A stretch of DNA of 36,421 bases, taken from NCBI GenBank assembly GCA_900322215.1, contig ONYW01000010.1, positions 1 through 36,421 on the forward strand, read 5' to 3'. A program made the translations under genes and the position numbers. Below the pieces are notes generated by a model that did not search any database, was not told the origin of the DNA, and was given only the letters and a program-made list of their open reading frames with translations. The DNA is from an uncultured Eubacteriales bacterium (GTDB taxonomy: Bacteria; Bacillota; Clostridia; Christensenellales; CAG-917). Shown here piece after piece: positions 25,078 to 33,080 of this stretch (positions within the stretch are counted from its first letter, which is position 1; each line of letters begins with the position of its first letter).

Positions 25078-25338
25078 TTATTTTTCCTCTTGATACCTTC
25101 TGAAAAGTTCGTACAAATAATGTATGCAGGAATCGTTGCTGTAAAAACCGTCGTTGAGCGCAGTAGTGATTTCTTCAAGTAGTTGTTCCCTCTTTTCAGG
25201 ACTTTCGGGAAGAACAAACTTTTCATTCGTATGTCGTCTGCTTTTCATCACGTACAAATCGTTTCTTGCGAGATAGTCCAAAAACTCTTTCATAACCTCG
25301 TCGTTGAAGTTGTCTGTTCTAAAAAAATAATCGCTCAT
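25078..25338 (-). CDS. Hypothetical 86-aa protein, leaderless
   Basis: I do not recognise this protein. From ATG 25338 it has 86 residues, acidic and mostly helical, with two Cys and aromatic clusters (DYFFRTDNFND, CIHYLYELFRRYQEEK). A possible extension starts two codons earlier at 25344, but that ATG lies only one base from the -10 box. The promoter on the minus strand is TTGACT (25374-25369), 17 bp, TATAAT (25351-25346), so transcription would begin essentially at ATG 25338 without a ribosome binding site. It is divergent from an XRE-type regulator and shares its control region; a regulator/target or toxin-antitoxin-like pair is possible, but nothing in the sequence proves it. Confidence 0.7.
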   Translation of the reverse strand: MSDYFFRTDNFNDEVMKEFLDYLARNDLYVMKSRRHTNEKFVLPESPEKREQLLEEITTALNDGFYSNDSCIHYLYELFRRYQEEK

Positions 25339-25345
25339 AAACATA

Positions 25346-25401
25346 ATTATATTAAAAGTTTTCTTCTAAGTCAATATTTTTAAGAACTTTTCTTCTATTC
25401 T
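25346..25401. promoter_or_regulatory. Divergent leaderless promoters with repeated CTTTTCTTCTA sites
   Basis: The minus-strand promoter is TTGACT-N17-TATAAT (25374-25346). The plus-strand -10 is TATTCT (25396-25401), six bases before ATG 25408. Two related sequences, AAAAGTTTTCTTCTAA (about 25354-25369) and AAGAACTTTTCTTCTA (about 25382-25397), flank the shared centre and are candidate binding sites for the XRE protein. Confidence 0.65.
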
Positions 25402-25407
25402 ATTTCT

Positions 25408-25611
25408 ATGATGGAAATCGGAAAAGTTATATTTGAATTAAGAAAGGAAGCCGGACTTTCACAAACTGAACTTGCAAAAGAAATATCCGTTTCTCAACGC
25501 GCAATAAGCCTGTGGGAAGAAGGCGTCAACGAGCCGAAGGCAACCTATATTTATAGGCTGGCGGTTTTCTTCAACGTTTCTTCGGACTATTTACTCGGTT
25601 TGGAAGACTGA
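25408..25611 (+). CDS. XRE-family helix-turn-helix regulator (small)
   Basis: A 67-residue protein that is a single HTH_3 domain: IGKVIFELRKEAGLSQTELAKEISVSQRAISLWEEGVNEPKATYIYRLAVFFNVSSDYLLGLED. It resembles the restriction-modification controller at 7881-8084 in length and pattern (LSQ…LSKE/LAKE…W…G…EP…DYLLG). Two Met codons open the frame; the first fits a leaderless mRNA. It probably represses itself and the divergent 86-aa gene. Confidence 0.85.
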   Translation: MMEIGKVIFELRKEAGLSQTELAKEISVSQRAISLWEEGVNEPKATYIYRLAVFFNVSSDYLLGLED

Positions 25612-25623
25612 TTTTTGCATATT

Positions 25624-25652
25624 AAAAGCCGTGCTGAACGCACGGCTTTTTG
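25624..25652. terminator. Bidirectional terminator between the XRE gene and thiT
   Basis: AAAAGCCGTGC-TGAAC-GCACGGCTTTTTG, with U-runs on both strands; it serves the convergent 25408-25611 and 25675-26976 genes. Confidence 0.88.
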
Positions 25653-25674
25653 TTTTACAAAGTTCACTCCCCCG

Positions 25675-26976
25675 CTATTTTTTGTCTTGTTCCGCTTGGA
25701 GATCGTCTGTTGGAACTGCTTCTTGAAGTTTTTCAAGTTGAGATGTCTCTTCTTTGTCGTTTGCAGAGGCTACCGGGACGACAAAAGGCGTAAGTTCTTC
25801 CTCGTCGTCGCCGTGGTCTTGATGAAAACCGCTGTCGGCGACTTGTTGCTTCTCCTTGCCGTCGTCCATACTGCGTTGCATTTGCGCGGTGAAAGACTTG
25901 GAGAGGAAGAGCACGGAGCCTGCGGCAAGCGCGATGACCATATCGACGAGAACGGTTGAATTGTAGGTGAGGCTGTACACGAGCGCTCCCGTGTAGGAGC
26001 CTTGCTCGGTGAGGTCGGCAAAGGCGAAGACGCCAGAGCATACGTGGCAAACGTACCTGAGGAATACCGCCATGACTCCGCCGAGGAGGAATGCGAATAT
26101 CTTCTTTTCTTTGAACACGCCCTTTTCCATAAGGAGTCCGCTCACGCCGAGCACGCCGTAGGCAAGCGTATAGTCAAGCAAGAATTGCATCGGGTGAATT
26201 ATCCACGGATCCTGCATCGCTTGGAGCGTGCCGTAGATAAGGGCGACGATCGTTCCTCTTCTTGTTCCGAACATGCAGGCATAGATGAGGAGCGGGAGCA
26301 TACTCGCAAAAGTCACAGAGCCTCCCTGTGGCATGCGGAAGAACTTGACGTAGGACAGCGCATAGGCGAGTGCTATCGCAACCGCACCGTAAACCAGCGA
26401 TTTTGTATCGTTAAACTTGCGTTTGTCGCCGAGAAGGTAGATAACGGCGGTGAGCACGATAAACACGACCGCGGACACGATAAGCCCCGTAAGGTTGGTG
26501 TCGGGATACCACTCCGCGACCTGCTCGTAGTATTTTGCCATCTCAACCATGATAGCAATAAAACCGCCTGTTGCGAGCGCCAGCGTGCAGTAGCCGACTA
26601 TCTTTGTGGCTTTTTTTGAGAATAGCCCTGCGACAAGCATTCCTATGCCGCCCGCGACGATAACGAGAATCGTTGCAAGAATCGGATAAAACAACACGGC
26701 GTACATATCTTGGTCTACGCTTGGGTTCGCGCTGTTCTTCTCCGCCGTCAAAAACGCGAATACGACGGTGAGCGCGACGGCAAATCCGACGACTACGCCC
26801 GCCGCATACTTTTTGAACACGTCAAACTTTTCGCGCTTGAAAAAGTATACCAAAAGCCCGACCGCAACGATCGCGACAAGCAGTCCTATCGCAAGGTAGA
26901 GCGACGTCATAGACGTCCTGTCTATGAGCGCCTTAATCTGATTGTAAACCTCTTTTTTTACCTCTTTTTCGGTCAT
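25675..26976 (-). CDS. thiT: ThiT thiamine-specific ECF transporter subunit with N-terminal five-TM extension
   Basis: From ATG 26976 it is 433 residues, over twice the usual ThiT length (about 190). The C-terminal half is a recognisable ThiT: FFRMPQGGSVTFASMLPLLIYACMFGTRRGTIVALIYGTLQAMQDPWIIHPMQFLLDYTLAYGVLGVSGL, ending with YNSTVLVDMVIALAAGSVL. It is followed by a charged tail of about 65 residues. The N-terminal 190 or so residues contain five hydrophobic helices I cannot assign. It binds thiamine outside and works with shared EcfAA'T. A longer frame runs into the riboswitch leader, which is why ATG 26976 is chosen. Controlled by the TPP riboswitch. Confidence 0.9.
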   Translation of the reverse strand: MTEKEVKKEVYNQIKALIDRTSMTSLYLAIGLLVAIVAVGLLVYFFKREKFDVFKKYAAGVVVGFAVALTVVFAFLTAEKNSANPSVDQDMYAVLFYPILATILVIVAGGIGMLVAGLFSKKATKIVGYCTLALATGGFIAIMVEMAKYYEQVAEWYPDTNLTGLIVSAVVFIVLTAVIYLLGDKRKFNDTKSLVYGAVAIALAYALSYVKFFRMPQGGSVTFASMLPLLIYACMFGTRRGTIVALIYGTLQAMQDPWIIHPMQFLLDYTLAYGVLGVSGLLMEKGVFKEKKIFAFLLGGVMAVFLRYVCHVCSGVFAFADLTEQGSYTGALVYSLTYNSTVLVDMVIALAAGSVLFLSKSFTAQMQRSMDDGKEKQQVADSGFHQDHGDDEEELTPFVVPVASANDKEETSQLEKLQEAVPTDDLQAEQDKK

Positions 26977-26981
26977 AAAAA

Positions 26982-27001
26982 ACACTCCTTTGCAGGAGTG
27001 C
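26982..27001 (-). terminator. Expression platform hairpin of the TPP riboswitch
   Basis: CACTCCT-GCAA-AGGAGTG followed by TTTTTT lies directly before the thiT ATG. The 3' arm contains the AAAGGAG ribosome binding site, so the hairpin can act as terminator and as ribosome-site sequestor when TPP is bound. Confidence 0.8.
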
Positions 27002-27029
27002 ATAAAAACTTCAACTATCGTCAAAACAA

Positions 27030-27104
27030 AATTTGGCTTCCTTACGCGAGGATTATCTCACAAGTTGAAGGGTATAATCTCAGCCTCTCGGCACCCCTAG
27101 CGGC
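27030..27104 (-). promoter_or_regulatory. TPP riboswitch
   Basis: On the minus strand the element has GGGGTGCCGAGAGGCTGAGA (the conserved CUGAGA pyrimidine-sensing loop), ACCC, a variable AACTTGTGAGATAATCCTCGCGTAAGGAAGC half with the GCGUAAGGAA pyrophosphate-sensing core, and a closing GGCTTCC/GGAAGCC stem. It precedes thiT, as usual for thiamine uptake genes. Confidence 0.93.
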
Positions 27105-27227
27105 ATAATCATAGCAAAACGCGTGCAAATTGTCAAGAACAACGCAAAAATCCCGCAAAATTTGTAAATAATACAAATTTTATGTAAAGTTTGCGGCTTT
27201 TGCAAAGCAAAAAACTCCCCTTTCCCC

Positions 27228-27256
27228 TTGACTTAAAAAAAATATAGTATTATATT
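27228..27256 (+). promoter_or_regulatory. Promoter of mscL
   Basis: TTGACT (27228-27233), 17 bp, TATATT (27251-27256), 30 bases before the mscL ATG. No gene lies in the interval 27105-27285. Confidence 0.7.
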
Positions 27257-27285
27257 TATTGTATAATCTATTTTAGGAGTACATT

Positions 27286-27867
27286 ATGAAAAAGCCAAAA
27301 TTCAAACTTTTGAAAGAATTTAAGGATTTCATTACCAAAGGCAACGTCGTCGACCTCGCCGTCGGTATGATCATCGGTGCTGCGTTTACGGCAATTGTCA
27401 ACGCACTCGTCAACAACATCTTCAAGCCACTCATCAACTCTATTCCGATGAAAGGCGTCGAAGGTCTCATCACTATGCTCGTCGCAAGAAACGCTTCCGG
27501 CGAAACGATCTCCCTTTACGGTCAAGCCCAAGCAGGCGTCACCGACACGGTCATCGACCTCTCTCAATCCGTCTATATCGACTGGGGCGCGTTCATCATG
27601 GCTATCATCAACTTCTTGCTCGTAGCACTCGTTCTCTTTGCCATCATCAAAGTTATCAACACTGCAAAAGCAGCCGGTGAAAAGGCAAAACTCGAAGCCG
27701 AAAAACTCGCTCACAAGAACGAGGACGAACAAGCAGAGGCAGAAGCAGTTGCGGAAGAAGCACCTGCAGAAGAGCCTGCAGCACCTGCGGAACCTGTTGA
27801 AACAACCGACGATTTGCTCCGCGAAATCCGCGACCTTTTGAAAGCTCAAAAGAAAGACGAAGAATAA
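27286..27867 (+). CDS. mscL: Large-conductance mechanosensitive channel MscL
   Basis: A 193-residue channel. The N-terminal helix LLKEFKDFITKGNVVDLAVGMIIGAAFTAIVNALVNNIFKP is the family signature, including the pore-lining TM1 and its Gly/Ala pattern. An external loop with a repeated Gly and a second TM (WGAFIMAIINFLLVALVLFAIIKVIN, about 105-130) follow. The C-terminal 60 residues are Ala/Glu/Pro-rich and longer than in most MscL, ending in a short helix LLREIRDLLKAQKK, as the family's cytoplasmic bundle does. It vents solutes during severe hypo-osmotic shock. AGGAG precedes the ATG. Complements mscS at 2.2-3.1 kb. Confidence 0.96.
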   Translation: MKKPKFKLLKEFKDFITKGNVVDLAVGMIIGAAFTAIVNALVNNIFKPLINSIPMKGVEGLITMLVARNASGETISLYGQAQAGVTDTVIDLSQSVYIDWGAFIMAIINFLLVALVLFAIIKVINTAKAAGEKAKLEAEKLAHKNEDEQAEAEAVAEEAPAEEPAAPAEPVETTDDLLREIRDLLKAQKKDEE

Positions 27868-27873
27868 AATCTC

Positions 27874-27906
27874 TATGCCTTCCTACCTTGGAAGGCATAA
27901 TTTTTG
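27874..27906 (+). terminator. mscL terminator
   Basis: TATGCCTTCC-TACCTT-GGAAGGCATA followed by ATTTTTG. Confidence 0.9.
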
Positions 27907-27966
27907 CAAAAATGGGCAAAATCGCCGTATATTTGCACGGTTTTGCCCTATAAGGAAGAAACAACT

Positions 27967-29097
27967 ATGGCTTTATCACTACTTAGTATAATGGAGGCGT
28001 CCACAATGGCGGGCTGTATCGTCCTGCTCATTGTGGGTATCGTCCTCGTCGTCAAGGGCGGAGATTGGTTTGTTGACGCGGCGAGTTGGATCGCGGAAGT
28101 CAGCGGTATCCCGCCTTTTATCATCGGCGCGACAATCGTGTCCGTTGCAACCACCCTCCCCGAAGTCTTGGTGTCAAGCATCTCCGCCGGCGAAGGATCT
28201 GCGGGTATGGCTATCGGCAACGCGGTCGGCTCCGTCAACTGCAACATCGCACTCATCATGGCTATATCCCTGCTCTTTATGCCGGGCGTCTTGAAGCGCA
28301 AAGCATATATCGCAAAGATTTTCCTTCTCCTCGGCGTCGTCGGAGTTCTCTGGGTGCTAAGCTATACGCAAGGCGTGCTTGAATGGTGGGAAGGTATCAT
28401 CGTACTTGCGTTTTTCTTCGCGTTTATGGTGGAAAACCTGCTCAGCGCAAAGAGCCACGCAAAAACTCTCTCCGCCGAGGACGTGCAAGAAAACCCGTCC
28501 GGAGTCAGGATTATGACCGCGGAAGAATTCGAGTTTGACATTCAAAAGGGCTTCAACTCAAAATCTATCATCACAATAAAGCGTACAGGCACGCAATTTG
28601 AGAGATCTACGCTTGTCAAAAACCTTATTCTCTTCGTAGTCGGCGCGGGCGCGATTGTGCTCGGCGCGCAACTTATGTGCGACAACGGCTCCAAATTTGC
28701 AAGCCTCTTGGGTGTCAGCGACGACCTCATCGGCGTCACTATCCTTGCGGTCGGCACTTCCCTTCCGGAACTCGTCACCGCTATCACCGCTATCGTCAAG
28801 AAGAAGAGCGACCTCTCCGTCGGCAACGTCATCGGCGCAAATATCATCGATATCTCACTCATTCTGCCGCTCTGCGCGTTTATCTCAGCAGGGAAATTCG
28901 GAACACCGCTTCCTATCTCCTCGCAAAACATGATTCTTGACTTCCCGTTCTGCTTGGCGGTCGCAGGCTTTGCCCTTCTCCCTGCCCTAATACTCGGCAA
29001 GTTCAAGAGATGGCAAGGTGCGATCCTTCTCGCGGGCTATGTGACGTATATCGTTCTCCTCGTTCTCAACACCCTTGGAACGATAAGTATCTTTTAA
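27967..29097 (+). CDS. CaCA-family cation/calcium antiporter (YrbG-like)
   Basis: From ATG 27967 it has 376 residues; AAGGAAG lies 10 bases before this ATG, and an upstream in-frame ATG has no ribosome binding site and sits inside the terminator. Two inverted alpha repeats define the family: GATIVSVATTLPEVLVSSISAG…GNAVGSVNCNIALIM (about 48-88) and GVTILAVGTSLPELVTAITAIVKKKSDLSVGNVIGANIIDISLIL (about 250-300), with the ion-binding Glu of each PE. About ten TM helices are visible, with a cytoplasmic loop at about 160-210. It exchanges Ca2+ or another cation for Na+ or H+. Confidence 0.93.
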   Translation: MALSLLSIMEASTMAGCIVLLIVGIVLVVKGGDWFVDAASWIAEVSGIPPFIIGATIVSVATTLPEVLVSSISAGEGSAGMAIGNAVGSVNCNIALIMAISLLFMPGVLKRKAYIAKIFLLLGVVGVLWVLSYTQGVLEWWEGIIVLAFFFAFMVENLLSAKSHAKTLSAEDVQENPSGVRIMTAEEFEFDIQKGFNSKSIITIKRTGTQFERSTLVKNLILFVVGAGAIVLGAQLMCDNGSKFASLLGVSDDLIGVTILAVGTSLPELVTAITAIVKKKSDLSVGNVIGANIIDISLILPLCAFISAGKFGTPLPISSQNMILDFPFCLAVAGFALLPALILGKFKRWQGAILLAGYVTYIVLLVLNTLGTISIF

Positions 29098-29382
29098 CAC
29101 GCGAGCGTGTAAAAGATATGAATCTTCGCTTCGCTCAATGAATCCTCAAAGCACTCGTTTTCGAGTGCTTTTTCAATGAATCTTCACTGCGTTCAATGAA
29201 TCTTCGCCTACGGCTCAATTGCGGAAGAATACAATTATGTTTTATCCACAACTGAACACGCATTGCGTGTGAGAACTCGCTGAGGTTGCTTGCAACCGAG
29301 AATTCACTGAACGCGACTTGGCGAGTGCTTGCACCGCGACAATTCGCGTGAGAATTAGCTGAGCGTAAGCGAGAATTAACTT
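29098..29382. repeat. Family B hairpin array with 33-bp core, locus 6
   Basis: The core is at 29217-29249, TTGCGGAAGAATA…TTTTATCCACAA, exactly as long as in locus 2. Left of it (read outward on the minus strand): TTGA, GCCGTAGGC, GAAGATTCATTGA, ACGCAGT, GAAGATTCATTGA, and AAGCACTCGAAAACGAGTGCTT. Right: CAACTGA, ACACGCATTGCGTGT, GAGAACTCGCTGA, GGTTGCTTGCAACC, GAGAATTCACTGA, then CGCGAC…GTGCTTGCAC…, GAGAATTAGCTGA and GCGTAAGC. The stem AAAGCACTCG…CGAGTGCTTTTT (29148-29173) probably also terminates the CaCA transcript. Confidence 0.82.
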
Positions 29383-29383
29383 T

Positions 29384-29409
29384 AAAAGGCACTCGTTTGA
29401 GTGCCTTTT
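29384..29409. terminator. Terminator at the end of the folate operon
   Basis: AAAAGGCACTC-GTTT-GAGTGCCTTTT is an 11-pair stem overlapping the folBK stop codon by two bases, with U-rich sequence on both sides. Confidence 0.82.
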
Positions 29410-30235
29410 ATTTTTGCTTTGTCGTGAGCGCAAAATAGAGTTCGCTTACGCGCTTTTTAAGCAGCGGATGCACCTTGTTCGGGCAAAGTTCAAAGAGCGG
29501 TGCAAGCACAAATTCGCGATTTTGCATGTCGGGGTGCGGAACGCACAGGTTGTTCTCTCCTATCACCTCGTCGCCGAAGAAGATGATGTCCACGTCAAGC
29601 GTTCTATCTCCCCAATGTACCGTGCGGACTCTGTCGCCCGCGCGCTCTATCTCGCCGATTTTTGCGAGGAGTTCTTGCGGAGAATACAGCGTCTTTGCCT
29701 GCACGCATGAGTTGACAAACTCCCCCTTCGCGACTCCGCCGTACGCCTCCGTCTCTATGCGCTTGCTCTCGTATACGTCCTTAAAGTTGTCGTCCTCTTC
29801 GAGCATTCTCACGGCAAGGTCGAGATAGGCTCTCCTGTCTCCCTCGTTCGAGCCGAGTGCGAGATAAATCTCTGTCCATTCAAGCGAGGTCTTCACTCCG
29901 ACGTAGTCGAAGTTTCCGCTCATAGGCGCGTCGGGCTTTTTGACCTTTACGCTCACCTTTTGCGCAAGCGGAAAAGACAGTATCACCTCTTTGCAAACCG
30001 CCTGTGCAAGCGTCTCTATAAGGTCGAAAGAGTTTTCTTCCGCCACTCGCTTTACGACCTTTTTCACCGCGCTGTAACTCACGGTATCGTCAAGGTTGTC
30101 CTCGCTTGTCGCAAGCGCATACTCCGTTTCGACCTTTACGGTGAACAAGAACCTTTGCGGATTCACCTTTTCTTCGGGGTTCACGCCGTGGCACGCCACG
30201 ACTTCATAGTCTTTCAAAATAATCGTCATTTTCAT
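29408..30235 (-). CDS. folBK: Fused dihydroneopterin aldolase / HPPK (FolB-FolK)
   Basis: A 275-residue bifunctional enzyme. Residues 1-118 are FolB (IILKDYEVVACHGVNPEEKVNPQRF, DTVSYSAVKKVV, SFDLIETLAQAV, SVKVKKPDAPMSG with the catalytic Lys). Residues 120-275 are FolK (IYLALGSNEGDRRAYLDLAVRML, GGVAKGEFVNSCVQAKT, RTVHWGDRTLDVDIIFFGD with the Mg-binding DVD, and VPHPDMQNREFVLAPL). It converts dihydroneopterin to hydroxymethyldihydropterin and pyrophosphorylates it. Such fusions occur in other Bacillota. AGGAAG precedes the ATG. It is the last gene of the THF-riboswitch operon. Confidence 0.94.
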   Translation of the reverse strand: MKMTIILKDYEVVACHGVNPEEKVNPQRFLFTVKVETEYALATSEDNLDDTVSYSAVKKVVKRVAEENSFDLIETLAQAVCKEVILSFPLAQKVSVKVKKPDAPMSGNFDYVGVKTSLEWTEIYLALGSNEGDRRAYLDLAVRMLEEDDNFKDVYESKRIETEAYGGVAKGEFVNSCVQAKTLYSPQELLAKIGEIERAGDRVRTVHWGDRTLDVDIIFFGDEVIGENNLCVPHPDMQNREFVLAPLFELCPNKVHPLLKKRVSELYFALTTKQK

Positions 30236-30350
30236 ATTTGTGTTCTTCCTCGATTGGATTGTCTGCGAAGATTCATTGAGTGTGGAGTTGCAAAAAAAAT
30301 TTGCTTCCGCACAGCGGCACCTTAATTCCTAACTCCTACTTCCTCATTCC

Positions 30351-31139
30351 TCATCCTAACGAGTCGATGACAAGTTTGTTCTCCTTTACGTCGTGTACAC
30401 GCACAAACAGCACGCCCTGCTTCACCGCAAGCGCGGTGCTGTCGAGGGTTGCGGACAGCCTCGTCTCGACTTCTCCGCCGAACATAGACTTCCTTGACGT
30501 GCCGAGCAAGAACGGGTATTCGTCAAAATAGTCGAGCAAATTGTCGTAGCCTCTAAGCAGTTCCCAGTCCTCGGCATTCGATTTGTTAAAGCCGATACCG
30601 CCGTCAAGCAAAATTTTGTTTTTGCCGACGCCCGCCGCCATGAGACTCTTTATCATATTTGCAAGCCCTACCTCTTTGTCAAGGAACATATCGGCAGTCT
30701 TAGACTTGCGACGGTTGTGCATAACGCAAATCGACGCGTCAAAATTTGCGACGACTTGCGCGAGTTCGGGGTATTCGAGCCCTGACACGTCGTTTATCAT
30801 GTCCGCTCCCGCTTGCAAAACCGCCTCCGCCACCTCGGGATAGAACGTATCGACGGACACGAGTGCGTCTTTGCGCTCCGCTTTCACCGCCTCGACTGCG
30901 GGCAGCACCCGAGCGAGTTCTTCTATCGCGCTGACAGGAGAAGAACCGGGACGAGTGGACTGTCCTCCGATGTCGATGACTTCCGCGCCCGCCTCTATCA
31001 TTTCATCCGCCCTTTTGACCGCATTGTCGCCTATCCTGCTCTCCGCAAAAAAACTGTCGGGAGTGGCGTTCAAAATGCCCATGACGTGCGTTCCGCTCTC
31101 AAATTTCTTTCCGCTTATTTCAAAGTCGTATCTTCTCAT
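30351..31139 (-). CDS. folP: Dihydropteroate synthase
   Basis: A 262-residue TIM-barrel enzyme. Signatures: THVMGILNATPDSFF (about 17-31), AEVIDIGGQSTRPGSSPV (about 53-70), a DMINDVSG strand-loop, an ICVMHNR segment and LLGTSRKSMF near 210-220, together forming the pterin and pABA sites. The usual family length is about 270. It condenses hydroxymethyldihydropterin pyrophosphate with p-aminobenzoate and is the sulfonamide target. The stop of folE and the start of this gene are one base apart, so translation is probably coupled. An interval of 115 bases separates it from folBK. Confidence 0.95.
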   Translation of the reverse strand: MRRYDFEISGKKFESGTHVMGILNATPDSFFAESRIGDNAVKRADEMIEAGAEVIDIGGQSTRPGSSPVSAIEELARVLPAVEAVKAERKDALVSVDTFYPEVAEAVLQAGADMINDVSGLEYPELAQVVANFDASICVMHNRRKSKTADMFLDKEVGLANMIKSLMAAGVGKNKILLDGGIGFNKSNAEDWELLRGYDNLLDYFDEYPFLLGTSRKSMFGGEVETRLSATLDSTALAVKQGVLFVRVHDVKENKLVIDSLG

Positions 31140-31140
31140 A

Positions 31141-31689
31141 TCAAAAGATTAGTGCAAGCACTTGATTTTTCAGTTCTTCGGAAAACTCTCCGCGTTTTGC
31201 CATGGTGACCGTCTTTGAGCCGACTTTCTTTATGCCCCTTGCGGTCATACAGGTATGCTCCGCCTCGATGACGACAAACACGCCCTTTGGCGAAAGTTCC
31301 TTGTCTATTGCATCGGCGATTTCCGCATTCATACGCTCTTGAAGTTGCAAACGGCGCGCATACACTTCGACGACTCGCGCGAGCTTTGACAGTCCTACGA
31401 CCTTGCCGTTCGGAATATACGCGATATGCACTTTGCCGAAGAAAGGCATGAGATGATGCTCGCATGTGGAAGAAAAGGATATGTCCTTTTCAAGCACGAG
31501 TTCTCCCCCTTGCTCGGCAAAAGTCTTTGCGAGATGCTTGCTTGCGTCGTCTAAGTAGCCCGACGTAATCTCCTCGTACATGCGTGCGACGCGAGCGGGA
31601 GTATCTCTCAGCCCCTCGCGATTCGGATCTTCGCCGATCGCCTGCAAAATCTCGGCGACCGCCCTTTCGATTCTTTCTTTATCCACCAT
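31141..31689 (-). CDS. folE: GTP cyclohydrolase I
   Basis: A 182-residue enzyme that starts the pterin branch by converting GTP to dihydroneopterin triphosphate. Family motifs: [31 protein letters not shown] (about 10-41), the zinc-binding and catalytic [49 protein letters not shown] (about 73-120), and the second Zn Cys in [12 protein letters not shown] (about 145). Length is typical. GGAGGCGGTT precedes the ATG and overlaps the region just after the folC stop; the operon order folC-folE-folP-folBK runs on the minus strand. Confidence 0.96.
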   Translation of the reverse strand: MVDKERIERAVAEILQAIGEDPNREGLRDTPARVARMYEEITSGYLDDASKHLAKTFAEQGGELVLEKDISFSSTCEHHLMPFFGKVHIAYIPNGKVVGLSKLARVVEVYARRLQLQERMNAEIADAIDKELSPKGVFVVIEAEHTCMTARGIKKVGSKTVTMAKRGEFSEELKNQVLALIF

Positions 31690-31701
31690 AACCGCCTCCT
31701 C

Positions 31702-33030
31702 TTAGAGTGCCGAAAACAGCGTGAGCGAACCGCAAAGTATGACGACGTCGCTCTCGCCGTTTAGTGCCTTTTGCACCGCCTGTTTTATGTCTTGTTCCAC
31801 ACTTGTTTTCACGTCTTGTCCCGTCTCGTTTGCAACTCTTTTCACAACCTCTTCGAGCGCGGAGTTTTGAAGCGCGCGAGGAGAAGGCGGAGTGATGCAA
31901 ACGACCTCTTTTGCATACGGCAAAAGCACTCTCACAACCCCCTCGTAGTCCTTGTCTTTGAGTATTCCGAGCACAAGGCAAATGCGCCTATTTGCAAAGT
32001 ATTCTTGCATTCCGGCAGCCAATGTTTTTGCGCCGTGCGGGTTGTGTGAACCGTCAAAAACGAGTGTTTTTCCTGTCGGAACGACGATATTAAACCTTTG
32101 TTTTGCGTTTTTCACCACTTCAAGCCTTGCGTGCCATACGGTCTTTTCAAGCCCTCTTTGCAAGGCTTCTTCGCTTATTTCCCAATGCTTTTTGCGAAGT
32201 TCTTGAACGGCGCATATAGCAAGAGAAGCGTTGTCTATTTGATGCCTGCCAAGCATCGAGATGCGGTACTCCTTTCCGTCATACAAAAACGTTTGACCGC
32301 TCACGTCTCCGCTCACGAATTTCGCCTCTTTTGCAACCTCGACGCGAGGGGATTTGAACTTCTTTTTGCCGTCTTCAAAAACGTATGGATTTTTTATCTC
32401 GTGCATGATCTCGGGCGCTTGCCGCAAGGTCACGCAAACGTCCTTTGTGATAGCCGCTTTTTCGCTTGCGATTTCCGCAAGAGTGTTGCCGAGGATTTGC
32501 ATGTGATCGAGTCCTATCGGCGTGATGATCGCGAGTTCTTTGTCCTCGATTACGTTCGTCGCGTCCCACCTACCGCCGAGTCCCGTCTCAAGCACGCAAA
32601 TGTCGCACTCCGCCTCGTAGAAGGCAAGAAACATGACGGCGGTCTCTATCTCGAATGCTGTCGGCTGAAACTTTGCAAGTTCGAATGCTTCGCGGAGTTT
32701 TTGCTCCGCCTCTATCGTGTCGCGCACGGTGGTGAGATATTTTGCAACGAGTTCGTCGGAGAGAGGTTCTCCGCCAAGCAGCCAGCGCTCGTTGTAGCGG
32801 AAGACTGACGGCGAATTGTAGGTGCCGACTTTAAGCCCAGCCTCGCGCAAAATACTCGTCATGTACGCGCTGACGGAGCCCTTGCCGTTTGTGCCTGCGA
32901 TATGCACGAATTTGAGATGTAAATCCGGCTCGCCGAGCAGTACGAGCAGTTCGCGCATGCGCTCTATACCGTAGTCGGAGCCTGCCCTCTCAATGTTTTT
33001 TATCCAATTTGTAGCCTCTAAATAATTCAA
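31702..33030 (-). CDS. folC: Folylpolyglutamate/dihydrofolate synthase
   Basis: A 442-residue Mur-ligase-like enzyme adding glutamate to dihydropteroate or tetrahydrofolate. Motifs: VHIAGTNGKGSVSAYMTSIL (P-loop, about 42-60), SPSVFRYNERW, ETGLGGRWDATNVI, ITPIGLDHMQILGNTLAEIA, and LVFDGSHNPHGA near 325. Start is TTG 33030, well supported by GGGAGG six bases upstream; the next ATG lies far inside conserved sequence. That ribosome binding site is embedded in the 3' arm of the hairpin after the THF riboswitch. First gene of the folate operon. Confidence 0.95.
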   Translation of the reverse strand: MNYLEATNWIKNIERAGSDYGIERMRELLVLLGEPDLHLKFVHIAGTNGKGSVSAYMTSILREAGLKVGTYNSPSVFRYNERWLLGGEPLSDELVAKYLTTVRDTIEAEQKLREAFELAKFQPTAFEIETAVMFLAFYEAECDICVLETGLGGRWDATNVIEDKELAIITPIGLDHMQILGNTLAEIASEKAAITKDVCVTLRQAPEIMHEIKNPYVFEDGKKKFKSPRVEVAKEAKFVSGDVSGQTFLYDGKEYRISMLGRHQIDNASLAICAVQELRKKHWEISEEALQRGLEKTVWHARLEVVKNAKQRFNIVVPTGKTLVFDGSHNPHGAKTLAAGMQEYFANRRICLVLGILKDKDYEGVVRVLLPYAKEVVCITPPSPRALQNSALEEVVKRVANETGQDVKTSVEQDIKQAVQKALNGESDVVILCGSLTLFSAL

Positions 33031-33058
33031 AAGACGCCTCCCAAGGAAGCGTCTCCAA
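33029..33058 (-). promoter_or_regulatory. Expression platform hairpin of the THF riboswitch
   Basis: AGACGCTTCC-TTGG-GAGGCGTCTTTTG (minus strand) forms a terminator-like stem whose 3' arm contains the folC GGGAGG ribosome binding site, so THF binding can attenuate transcription or hide the site. Confidence 0.75.
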
Positions 33059-33080
33059 AAAGTTTGTCAATATCGGCAAG

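Noticed and set aside
26977-27024. A start for thiT at 27024
   Set aside because: It lies between the TPP aptamer and its expression-platform hairpin, so the extra residues would be translated leader; AAAGGAG serves ATG 26976.
29241-29249. TTATCCACA DnaA-box matches here and at 35802-35810 as a replication origin
   Set aside because: Only isolated single matches; one is part of the family B core; there is no box cluster, AT-rich unwinding region or dnaA/dnaN nearby.
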